Assembly (NCBI GenBank): GCA_022984795.1
Contig: JALIHJ010000042.1
Location: 124,001 to 188,000, forward strand
Reading direction: 5' to 3'
DNA length: 64,000 nt
Origin: Fabrea salina
Taxonomy: Eukaryota; Ciliophora; Heterotrichea; Heterotrichida; Fabreidae
Numbering within the stretch: position 1 is the stretch's first letter; every line of letters begins with the position of its first letter. The notes beneath the pieces were generated by a model, which had not been told where the DNA came from, ran no database searches, and saw only the letters and a program-made list of their open reading frames with translations. Below, one piece after another: positions 35,784-44,696 of the stretch. Made by a program: the position numbers and the translations under genes.

Positions 35784-38397
35784 TTGATAACTTGGCTACC
35801 AGCATGTTGCTTGAGTAACTCAGAACTTTGCCGTTAGTAACTTCTTTCACTGGAATCTTAAGTCCGTAAACAACTGCTTCCGTGATCTGGGTCCGGTTTC
35901 CAGTGTAGTTGTTGACTTCTGAAGTCACGTTGAAACTAACTCCTTCAGAAGAGGCTTGCGCAGTTACCATTACTTTGGTATACTTTTGAGACTCAAGTGT
36001 ATCTGGGCTGAGTCCATCATCCAAGTAGTACTCTCCGTAAGCTTTTTGGTCTTCGTCAAACGCAACTACTAGCTTAACGGTTCTAGACATCATCTCGTTT
36101 AGGGTCATTGCTCCTTCAGAGTCTTGCACAGGTATTATATGCCCACCCCTTATCAGTACATTTACTTTATCTATTGGAGCGTCTAGCACCTGAGTGCCTG
36201 GTTCCATCCTTTCTCCAGTAAAGTAGTCGTACCAAACAGCTCCTTGAGGAAGTTCTACCTTGACGGTTCTTTGGTTTTCATACAGCACAGGAGCTACTAG
36301 TAAAGCTGAACCTACCATGAACTGTTCTTGGTTAGCGTACAGTTCCTTTGCATTTGGGAACTCAAAAAACATTGGCTTGAGCACAGAACCCCCCTTCATG
36401 GCTACCTTGAACACCTGGGAGTACATGTAGACAAACAGTGAATACCTTAGCCTAATCATTTTTTGGCCCACTTCAATCACAGTGTCTCCCAAGGCAAAGA
36501 GTTCTTGTGGCTTGGCCCCAATATCGTTGTGGTTCCTCATAAAAGTGTAAAACGTTGCTAACTCCAACCACCTTGAACAAAGCTCTGGAGTAGTGCTGTT
36601 GTGGAACCCACAAGTGTCTGCCCCCACTATAGGAATTCCGTATATTTGGAAACTCAGGATTCCTTGGATAGAGTACCTTAGTTGGTCCCAGGTAGCAAAG
36701 TTATCCCCCAACCAGTGGAACCCATACTTGCCGTGGCCAGGACGAGTGCTCCGAGAAAGCACAAAAGGTCGAGTTTTGAACTTGTCTAACAAGTAGTTGT
36801 GTGTGAACTTAGTTTCCATAGTTCCAAACAAGCCATGAGTGTTGTAGTCAATGTAGGAATGGCCTAGGTTGTAGTTAATGTAGGAAGGACCTGGGTGGTG
36901 AGCAGCTGTAAGTGGAAATAGTTGGTCTTCTAAGGAGTGATGCCCAGGCAAGTAAGGCAAGGTTATTTTGTTCTCAGAAGTGTTGTAGAAACCTGGACAA
37001 GTTCCGTCACAGAAACTAGAGGCTTCGTTCATATCTAGCCAAATGCCATCGAACTCCAAACTTTCATACAAAATATCAAACATAGAGTTCCAGTAGTCAG
37101 AAGCATTGGGGTGGAAAAAGTCCACAAACAAAGCTTTGCCAGGCCAAACTTGCCCTATGAAGTTCTCTGAAGACCCGTAGCTCCTTTTGACAAACACGTT
37201 CATAGAGTTCCCTTGAGTCTTTCCGAAGTAATCCGAAGCAGACACTCCAGCGTCCACTATTGGCACGTAAAACATGTTGTTGTCTTTTAAGTGAGAAGTA
37301 AGGGCCTTCATTCCTTCTTTGGAGTACCTTGAGTAGTCCAGTGTGAAGTCATAAAAAGACAGCATGTAATCTATGTCACTCCACAGCACGTCTAAAGGAA
37401 TTTCATGGTTTTTGTAACCAGTAACTACGTCCCAAAGCATGCCTAAGTTTTTGTAACCCCATCTGCACTGATGGTACCCCATGGCCCAGTAAGGAGGCAG
37501 CATGGGTAAACCTATTATCTGGTGGTAGTCTTCTAGAACCTTTTCTGCATCAGGGCCTTTGAATACAAACAAGTCAACTATGCCTCCAACCGTTTTAAAA
37601 GCTATTTTTTGTTGAGAAAATACAACATCCATTGCGTTGAAGTTGTGGAAGTACACTCCGTGGGTAGAACCGTTCCTGATCTCAAGGTAAACAGGGTGCT
37701 GCCCGTACATATTCCTTCCTCTGGGGCCTTTTCCAGTGTCATAAGGGCAGTCCTGAGCCAATGCCCAAATAGTATAGTAAGTTTCATTGGTGTTAAGTCT
37801 GAAAGAAGTAACCCTTTCGCCTAGCCCGTAAATATTCGGGTTTGGTGGCAAAGACGAAGTGATTTCAATGTACTTGTCAGCATAGTAAAACTGAGGCATA
37901 GGACTGTTGAATGTGCTCCAAAGGGGCTCTCCGTCTTGAGTTCTGATTAGCTCGAAACTGAAAGGGTCCATGGTGACATTTAGAGTTATTTCGCCGCTGG
38001 GTTCTGAAAGGTAGTAAGGGTAGTTGTCAGGGGGTTCCCATCTTTGGTTGTTTGCATCTTTGATCATGACTCTTGAAACTGAGGACGACAGAAAGAACAC
38101 TTCAAAGGTTAGATTTTTAATTGGGTCGCCCATGCAGGACTCGTTTGCTTCTACAAGAGTTAAGTCTGCTCTATAGTAAGTGCTGTTAGACTGGATTTCT
38201 TTCCCATTGTAAACAGGGTAAAAGTTACTGTCTTTAGGAAAATGTTCGCCTGTTTTTTGGCCTAAAAAAGTTTGACTCTGGAAGCTTCTGCAGAGACTTC
38301 GGTTGTCCTGAAGAGTATTGATGCTGGTACTTTGAACAAGGCTTGAAAGGCCACTTGCGTAACTACTGACCACTAAGCAAAGACTTAAAATCAGCAT
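35764..38397 (-). CDS. GH31 alpha-glucosidase, secreted
   Basis: An 877-aa protein with an N-terminal signal peptide (MLILSLCLVVSSYASG). The GH31 fold is complete: N-terminal beta domain, then the TIM barrel with the nucleophile Asp in GIWLDMNEAS near residue 455 and the acid/base Asp in HWLGDNFATW near residue 565. Also seen are DVLWSDIDYM and RNHND. It hydrolyses alpha-1,4 (and perhaps alpha-1,6) glucose links, as lysosomal acid glucosidase or sucrase-isomaltase do. A food-vacuole role is likely. There is no N-terminal trefoil (P-type) module with clear Cys. It looks active. Its end overlaps the CLK gene by 20 bp. Confidence 0.96.
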   Translation of the reverse strand: MLILSLCLVVSSYASGLSSLVQSTSINTLQDNRSLCRSFQSQTFLGQKTGEHFPKDSNFYPVYNGKEIQSNSTYYRADLTLVEANESCMGDPIKNLTFEVFFLSSSVSRVMIKDANNQRWEPPDNYPYYLSEPSGEITLNVTMDPFSFELIRTQDGEPLWSTFNSPMPQFYYADKYIEITSSLPPNPNIYGLGERVTSFRLNTNETYYTIWALAQDCPYDTGKGPRGRNMYGQHPVYLEIRNGSTHGVYFHNFNAMDVVFSQQKIAFKTVGGIVDLFVFKGPDAEKVLEDYHQIIGLPMLPPYWAMGYHQCRWGYKNLGMLWDVVTGYKNHEIPLDVLWSDIDYMLSFYDFTLDYSRYSKEGMKALTSHLKDNNMFYVPIVDAGVSASDYFGKTQGNSMNVFVKRSYGSSENFIGQVWPGKALFVDFFHPNASDYWNSMFDILYESLEFDGIWLDMNEASSFCDGTCPGFYNTSENKITLPYLPGHHSLEDQLFPLTAAHHPGPSYINYNLGHSYIDYNTHGLFGTMETKFTHNYLLDKFKTRPFVLSRSTRPGHGKYGFHWLGDNFATWDQLRYSIQGILSFQIYGIPIVGADTCGFHNSTTPELCSRWLELATFYTFMRNHNDIGAKPQELFALGDTVIEVGQKMIRLRYSLFVYMYSQVFKVAMKGGSVLKPMFFEFPNAKELYANQEQFMVGSALLVAPVLYENQRTVKVELPQGAVWYDYFTGERMEPGTQVLDAPIDKVNVLIRGGHIIPVQDSEGAMTLNEMMSRTVKLVVAFDEDQKAYGEYYLDDGLSPDTLESQKYTKVMVTAQASSEGVSFNVTSEVNNYTGNRTQITEAVVYGLKIPVKEVTNGKVLSYSSNMLVAKLSINLTVL

Positions 38398-38420
38398 TTT
38401 TATTGAGTACTTAAATAAAC

Positions 38421-38675
38421 TTAAAGAAGTGTACAGCAGGATTTTTTTCTTTTAACTTGAACTACAGCGTTTTCATACAGCTTTTCTTCAAGCAAATTAC
38501 TAGCAATGTTAAGAGGTCTTCCTTCGTGGAAGACTAAAAGACTTTGAGGGTCTAATAAGTTTTCTTTAACGCTTAAAAAAGTGAGGAGGTGCTCAACTGG
38601 GTCCTGAGGGTTTAAATCTACTCCTAATTCGTCAAAAGACAAATCTGAGTCGTCAGGTGCTAATATCAGCCTCAT
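38421..38675 (-). CDS. Small ubiquitin-like protein with CaaX-type C-terminus
   Basis: An 84-aa protein. The frame shows a beta-grasp-like run (MRLILAPDDSDLSFDELG, then PQSLLVFHEGRPLN and ENAVVQVKRKK). The tail is KRKKSCCTLL, a polybasic stretch followed by Cys-Cys and a CTLL box. This suits geranylgeranylation plus palmitoylation, and so membrane anchoring. The layout recalls UBL3/MUB membrane-anchored ubiquitin-fold proteins, although the UBL part looks closer to the DDI1 type. There is no diglycine end, so conjugation is not expected. It lies 23 bp downstream of nothing but the glucosidase start on the same strand. Fold assignment is an inference. Confidence 0.72.
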   Translation of the reverse strand: MRLILAPDDSDLSFDELGVDLNPQDPVEHLLTFLSVKENLLDPQSLLVFHEGRPLNIASNLLEEKLYENAVVQVKRKKSCCTLL

Positions 38676-38822
38676 TGCTTTATAATAAATGTCCGAAAGT
38701 TAGCCTTACGCAAGTTGGGTGATCGCATTGGACAAAATCAAAAGGAGGCTAACTGTGTGGGGTGACCTGCACTTCCAATACTCCAAACATTAATTAAGTG
38801 TTAGTAAGTAAGTGCTTCTATA
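38676..38822. promoter_or_regulatory. 147-bp divergent region with an 8-bp inverted repeat
   Basis: This lies between the UBL gene (minus) and the AMPK-like gene (plus). AGTTAGCC at 38699-38706 pairs exactly with GGCTAACT ending near 38754, enclosing about 40 nt that include TGATCGCATTGG. A GTTAGTAAGTAAGTG block lies just before the plus ATG. It could be a small structured RNA or only promoter DNA. No tRNA, snoRNA C/D box pair or Sm site is clear. Confidence 0.4.
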
Positions 38823-40262
38823 ATGTCTCTGAGTGAAAACTACACTGTGACAAAAACAATTGGCTCAGGCACCTTTGGCAAGGTAAAATTGGCCAAGCAC
38901 AAACTGACTAACGTCAAAGTGGCTATAAAGATACTTAGCCGCAACTTTATTCGTTCCAAAAAGATGACTAGAACCATTAGGAGGGAAATCAAGATCCTTC
39001 GGCTTTTTAGACACCCGAATATCATTCGATTGTTTGAAGTAGTGAAGTCTCCTTCTACAATATTACTGGTGACAGAATACATTCCCAAAGGAGACCTGTA
39101 CACCCTACTAGAGCGCAGAGGCCGCCTTTCAGAAGCTGAGGCTAGGAATTACTTCCAACAAATTATAGCCGCTCTTCAGTATATCCACAAGCACAACGTA
39201 GCCCACAGAGACATTAAGCCTGAGAACTTACTGTTGGACGAAGACCAGAACCTCAAACTCGTTGACTTTGGCCTGAGCAACTTGATGCGTGAAGGCGAGT
39301 TCTTAACAACCTCCTGTGGATCCCCCAACTATGCTGCTCCTGAAGTAATAAGTGGCTCCAAGTACTGCGGTACTGAAGTGGATATTTGGAGTACTGGAGT
39401 GCTTCTGTTTGCTTTAGTGTCAGGAAGACTGCCTTTTGACGACAACTGCATTCCTTTACTGTTCAAGAAAATAAGGAACGGGCATTACTCAATGCACCAC
39501 AGCTTCTCTAAGGAGTTAAAAGACTTAGTAGCACGAATGCTGGACACCAACCCAGTCACTCGAATTACCGCTAGTCAGATACAGCACCACCCTTGGTACA
39601 GACTAGAACCTCCCTTGTACAAACTAGTTCCTGAAAAGCCCAGTAACTTTATGACTCTGTACAAAGCTAAATTTTCACATAAAATAACTGAAATAGACGA
39701 AGAAGTTCTAGAAAGGTCCTTGATTTGCTTAGGTCACTTGAAAAAAGACAGGGAAGAACTTTTCCAAAACATCTTGATCAGGAAACAAAACGAGTTTACA
39801 GTGTGCTACGAAATTCTTTTACATGAGAAGTTCAAAAGTCAGTTGTACTTCCTTAAAAGAGAGAAAACCCAAGTCAAACCAATTTTCTTGTCCAACGGCG
39901 ACGAAAGCACAGACTCAAGCTTTAAGGGATCCCGAGGACAAAGCTACGAAGAACTAGACTGTGAAACCCACAAACTAGCCACTCCAAACAACTGGAAAGT
40001 AGGAATAGGCTACCATAAAGACTCCGAAGAGTTAATGATAAAGCTCTTCCAAGCCATGAAGGCTTCAAACTTAGAGTGGAAGATGAGAGAAGACTTCAAA
40101 GTGAAAGCAAGAGACAAAAGTTCCAGTTTGCTTAGACTGGAAGTGAAAATCTACAAAGAGTGCCAGGCATACGTTCTGGACTTTAAGTTCCTGTCAGGAC
40201 TGACTCTTCAGTTCATGGACATTTGCTCCAAGATTTACTTCTTGATAGCTTGTACATATTAA
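38823..40262 (+). CDS. AMPK alpha/SNF1-type protein kinase
   Basis: A 479-aa protein. The kinase domain at about residues 7-260 has IGSGTFGKVKLA, VAIKIL, HRDIKPENLLL, DFGLSN, and an activation loop with TTSCGSPNYAAPE, where the threonine is the LKB1-type site. The C-terminal ~100 residues (NNWKVGIGYHKDSEELM, ASNLEWKMREDFKV) match the AMPK-alpha regulatory-subunit-binding and KA1-like region. This favours AMPK/SNF1 over other CAMKL kinases. AMPK senses low cellular energy as a trimer with beta and gamma subunits, which are not in the window. It is 10 bp upstream of the TBC gene on the same strand. Confidence 0.93.
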   Translation: MSLSENYTVTKTIGSGTFGKVKLAKHKLTNVKVAIKILSRNFIRSKKMTRTIRREIKILRLFRHPNIIRLFEVVKSPSTILLVTEYIPKGDLYTLLERRGRLSEAEARNYFQQIIAALQYIHKHNVAHRDIKPENLLLDEDQNLKLVDFGLSNLMREGEFLTTSCGSPNYAAPEVISGSKYCGTEVDIWSTGVLLFALVSGRLPFDDNCIPLLFKKIRNGHYSMHHSFSKELKDLVARMLDTNPVTRITASQIQHHPWYRLEPPLYKLVPEKPSNFMTLYKAKFSHKITEIDEEVLERSLICLGHLKKDREELFQNILIRKQNEFTVCYEILLHEKFKSQLYFLKREKTQVKPIFLSNGDESTDSSFKGSRGQSYEELDCETHKLATPNNWKVGIGYHKDSEELMIKLFQAMKASNLEWKMREDFKVKARDKSSSLLRLEVKIYKECQAYVLDFKFLSGLTLQFMDICSKIYFLIACTY

Positions 40263-40272
40263 GTATATAAAA

Positions 40273-43200
40273 ATGAAACTTGATAGAGCCACCAGATGGT
40301 CAAAACTCCTAAAACTTCCCAAGAACCCGCAACCTCTCAAAGACTTCCCAGCAGACTCCGAACACCCTGACAAAGAAGCTATTCACAAAGACTGTCAGGA
40401 AGTCCACAAAACCTTTGCAAGATTTGAAGAATCTGAACTCAAAGACTACCTAGAGTACCTAGTTACAGTGTTTTGCTTGCAAAAAGGGATCCCTTACACC
40501 TCAGGCATTCACTACTTACTAGCTCCTTTCTTCTTGATAGGCTTTAGTTCCTTGAACAAAGCATACGCAGCATTTTGTTCCTTCATCAAAAAGATGACTC
40601 CGCGGGCCTTCAAAGAAAAAAGTTCTTTAGAGCACACTTACAAGTTGTTCCACAGCTTGCTCATGTACCACGAGCCCTTCGTTTGCAACTTTTTAGATGC
40701 AAACATGCTGAGTCCCCGAGACTATTCACACGAGTGGTTTGTTTGTTTGTTTGCAACTAGAATAAACATATCTATACTGTTGGCTTTCTGGGAAACTTGT
40801 TTGCAAGAAAACAATTTTACACTGCCTTACTTCGTAGGCTTAGTAGTTATTGCGCGTCAGAAAGAAAAGATCCTTTCTAAAAGGAACTTGGAAGGAGGGG
40901 CTTTTGACTTCTCTATAGACGAACTAGAAGAAATGGACTCGGTCTACCAGGAAGCAATCAACTTGCAGTACCAAACTCCTAAAACCTTCATCACCATCAT
41001 CGAACAACTCACTCTCCACTCGCCTGAATCTTTTTACGTAGAAGTCATCCAAAAGTCCAGTGGACTCCCAATTCTGGCTTCAGACGTGCAGTACCCTAAG
41101 CCTGGACTCTTTGTAATCGACTTGAGAAAAGCCCCCGAGTACTTGTCTGGACACTACCCTCAGTCCTTCAACATCCCTAAAGACCTCAACTTGTCAACAG
41201 GTAAACTATATATAGATAGAGGAACTATGGAATGTGTTAACAGGTTTTTCTTCACATTTCACTTACAAAACTTCAAGGCCTTGTCACTTTGCTATTTGCA
41301 AAGGACCCCGCCGCAAAGAAGCCAAGTACGCTGAGTCAGTGTGCGTTGACTTAATTCGCAGGGGGGTTGAAAGAGTGAGTTTGATCGTGAACGGCTACGA
41401 GGGCGAAATGGAGCATGACTGGGAGCAGTGCCAGTGGTGCGAACTCAACAGAGACCTTTTCATGACAGCCCAGACAGCTGAGGACAAGTGCAACCAAATA
41501 CTCAACATCATGTGGTACGCTTTCATAAACGAGCCCTGTTCGAAGTTTTCAACTCCAATTAGCTCCAATGCAAGTTCACCTAGAGTTATGGAGTCAACAG
41601 TGCAGAAGAAATTCAACCGGCATATTTCAGAAGGAAGTTCCAAGCCTACCCAAAGTGTCCGAAATAGCGAAGTAGACACCACTGCTTACACAGTCCAAGA
41701 CTCTGTAAAACTCATGTGGACTCAAAGCATACTTGACGCTGAAAACTGGTTCCAAGAAAGAAGAAACTACGACGGCAGATGTGCTTTGCACTGGGCAGAA
41801 GCAGCCTTTCTAGGGGCTTTACTGACAGGAGACAAAGATTCAAGGAAATTAGCCTACCAAAGACTAGAATTTGCAGAGAAAATAGCAGACGAAGCTTTTC
41901 ACTCCCAAGAAAAGTTTATTGGAAAGTTCAAAGAAAGCAGAAACCAAAAACTTAAACCCCAGGAACTACATGAACTCCTCAAACAAAGCCAAACTGCAAG
42001 AATCATAGTATCTACTCAAGCTGAGATATTTCTGTTCAAAGCAGGAAATGAGATTTTAAACATGGACTACTTTAAGTGCTCAATTCACTTTAGAAACGCT
42101 TGGAAACAACACTTGTTGTGTGAAGAACTAACTCAAATCCACAACTCTTTGCTTAAAAAACTAGAAGCCTCGCTTAGTGCTGGGCTCTCTAAGCCACTTG
42201 AAATGGACATTGAGAACTTACACCACTTCCAAAAAGGAATCTTTTTGCTTTCATTATCAATGGCACCCTCTAACATTGTACGGCTTGCCAAATACGCTGG
42301 GTTAGAAGCCAACCAAAAGCTAGGCCTCAAAGAGCTCTACAAGTGCATCAACAGCAAAGTAGGTGTAAGGGTCCCACTAGCTATTATGTTTGTGCTGTTT
42401 TGGCTACTTGTGTACATTCCTGAATTCGTTCCTGGAAAGCAAGGGCGCTACAAAGAAGCTAAGCAGTTAATAAAGTTTGCAAACCACTACTACCCCAATA
42501 GCATCTACTTCAACTGGCTTCAGTCGTACATGTGTGCTAAACAGGGTGAGTTAGTTAAAGCTTTAAGAGTACTAGACAAAGCAATCAACAACTCCAGCAC
42601 TCAAGAAGTGCCTCACCCTAGACTACTGTTTGAAAAAGGTTGGCTGTTGTTTCTATGCCAAGAATGGGAGGAAGCTCTTAACTGCCTTGTACTGACCTCT
42701 GAAAACTCAACTCCCACTCCTTTCACTCAGTTGCTAGTTGGAACTTGCTCCTGCATGATTGGGCAACTAGACCAAGCCGAACAAACCTTTAGTGCCTTAG
42801 CCAATACTTCTATGGAAAAAAGCTCGATTGAAAGGTGGATTAGCAGGCGGACTAAAAGGTACCTCAACAGAAGGTGGTTCCAGTTGTTTCCTTACGAAAT
42901 AATTTACGCAACAGACTACCTGCACAACATGAAGGCTGAGTGGCTTGAAAACTCACTGAACTTCTTGAAGCAAATAGGAATGCCAGAAGATTTTAGGGAG
43001 AAGTTCGAAGTGGAAGAAGTAATGATCCTGCTGCTGATCGAAGGAACAGTGCTGAGGAACTTAGGAAGACTCTCAGAAGCAGTGAAAGTCCTAGAAAAAG
43101 TAGTGAAGCACCAAAACTGGGTGAATGAAGAAAAATGGGTAGTTCCCCACGCACTTTACGAACTGGGTTTAGTTTACACGAAAGGAAGGGACTGGAAAGC

Positions 43201-43327
43201 TGCAAACCGCCAGTTTAGCAAAGCTAAGCTGTTCAAGAAATACGACTTTCGACGGAATCTGAACTTCAAACTTAATTCTGCGATAGAGCACGTGTCTCAA
43301 GAAGAGTCTAAAGAAAAGTTTAAGTAA
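40273..43327 (+). CDS. TBC1D23-like TBC-rhodanese protein fused to TTC39/IML2-like repeats
   Basis: Two exons (40273-41200, 41220-43327) give 1011 aa. Residues 1 to about 235 match the catalytically dead TBC domain of TBC1D23 (YHEPFVCNFLDANMLSP, YSHEWFVCLFA); no Arg or Gln finger is seen. A rhodanese domain follows (about 275-390; FVIDLRKAPEYLSGHYP, then FAICKGPRRKEAK) without an obvious active-site Cys loop of the usual kind. From about 455 to the end, the chain matches TTC39/Iml2 tetratricopeptide proteins (GVRVPLAIMFVLFWLLVYIP, FEKGWLLFLCQEWEEAL). TBC1D23 bridges endosome-derived vesicles and golgins. A fusion with TTC39 in one open frame is not known to me. It starts 10 bp after the AMPK stop. 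Confidence 0.82.
41201..41219 (+). other. 19-nt intron candidate
   Basis: GTAAACTATATATAGATAG. A 15-nt reading (ending at the first TAG) has A at position 10 but leaves the next exon out of frame. Only the 19-nt reading joins the TBC-rhodanese frame to the downstream one. A 1-nt sequence error with a 15-nt intron is an alternative. Confidence 0.65.
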
Positions 43328-43408
43328 TTGTTACTTTTTAGTAAATTTTTAAAAAGGGTTCTTTCAGAAATTCCATTTAGAAATATATGGCTATAATATA
43401 ATTTCATC

Positions 43409-44644
43409 ATGGAACTTTTTAAATTTACAAAAGCACACATTTCAGTATTTCTGTTGACTTTCTTCAGTATGGTCGCCCGGCGGGCCTCACTCGAGGGATG
43501 GTCGATCTGTAAAGGATACGTCGGATCAGAATTGAACTTTGACGGAACATACCTAGGTATGTTCGACACAGCGTATCTGCTCACCTATGCTATAGGGGAG
43601 TTCATCAACGGGTCTATCTGCAACAAATTCTCTGAAAGACTCGTAGTTTCAACCTCGCTCATAGGAGCAGCGACTTGCCTACTACTTGTAACGTTTACTT
43701 AGATGGCCTTGTTAGGATGGACCAGAATTTCCCAACCGTGGATTTTCATAGTGCTCTGGGCACTTGAAGGATACTTCCAATCGGCAGTACTGCCCGGGTG
43801 CATCTCAGTAATGGGGAAGTGGTTCCCCTCCAGCGTAAGGGGTAAAGTCATGGGGGTGTGGAGTTCCAACGCTTCTGTCGGAAATATTTTTGGCACCATT
43901 TTCACAACGTTTATGTTCATAGTCTTTTTGACTTCTTGGGAAGTGACCTTGACTTCCCTCAGCAGTTTCATGCTGTTAATTGGGGTTCTTTTCAGACAGT
44001 TCGTTACAAAGAGCCCCTTCGAAGAACAACAAGAAAGTCTTTTACCTAAGCAAGAAGAACTATCTTTCTGGAGCGCGTGGTCCTTGCCAGGTGTCGTTCC
44101 TTACACACTTACTTACGCTTGCGGGAAAGTCGTGAACTACTCAGTAATTATGTGGTTCCCTTTTTACCTACAGACTCAACTACACCTAGACAGTGGAGAG
44201 ATTGGAGTGATAATAGCTCTTTACGACTTAGGAGCTGTGCTTGGCTCCAGCATGGGCGGGTGGATTTCAGATAAACTCCAGGACCGCTTAATAGTCATTA
44301 TAGGTTTAGTTATGTTTTCCCTGCCGAACCTACTAGGAGTCAAGTTAGTAACAGATGTAGGTTACTTCTACGTTATCGTGCCCTTACTGGGCGCTTCTGT
44401 GGCGGGGTGTTGCTATTTAATAACTGGGACCGTCAGTGCTGAATTAGCACAGAACGGCCAGACTGGAGTCATATCAGGAATAATTGATGGAACCGGTAGT
44501 TTGGCTGCTGGGTTTTCTATGATTCTAATTGGCTACCTGCAAAGCGTCTCCTGGCAAATAGTGTTCAGTTTTATGATTTTTGTCAACAGTATCAGCTTAG
44601 TGCCTCCCTTCGTTATGCTTCTCAAAAGAAAAATCGCACAATAA
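43409..44644 (+). CDS. SLC37-like major facilitator transporter, copy 1
   Basis: Two exons (43409-43687, 43703-44644) give 406 aa and 12 predicted transmembrane segments. Family marks include VARRASLEGWS near the start, the TM4/TM5 region LWALEGYFQSAVLPGCISVMGKWF, and GVWSSNASVGNIFG. These fit the SLC37/organophosphate:phosphate antiporter branch, which exchanges sugar-phosphates or glycerol-3-phosphate for phosphate. The next gene is a tandem paralogue, about 50-60% identical by eye. Here a 15-nt intron interrupts the frame; the paralogue has none at that point. A spare ATG follows the intron but the full frame clearly belongs together. Confidence 0.9.
43688..43702 (+). other. 15-nt spliceosomal intron (SLC37-like copy 1)
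   Basis: GTAACGTTTACTTAG, A at position 10, phase 0, carrying the in-frame TAG. It is absent from the tandem paralogue, which reads straight through this position. Confidence 0.9.
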
Positions 44645-44696
44645 ATGCTATAAATAACTAATGAGTTTTACCAGATAAGCTTTTAATAATTCCAAA

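Noticed and set aside
42366-42381. A 16-nt GTAAGG...TAG intron in the TTC39-like region
   Set aside because: Position 10 is not A and the sequence encodes the conserved GVRVPLA motif of the family.
43703-43971. Separate transporter gene starting at ATG 43703
   Set aside because: The ATG follows directly on a standard 15-nt intron; alignment with the tandem copy shows that both parts are one gene.
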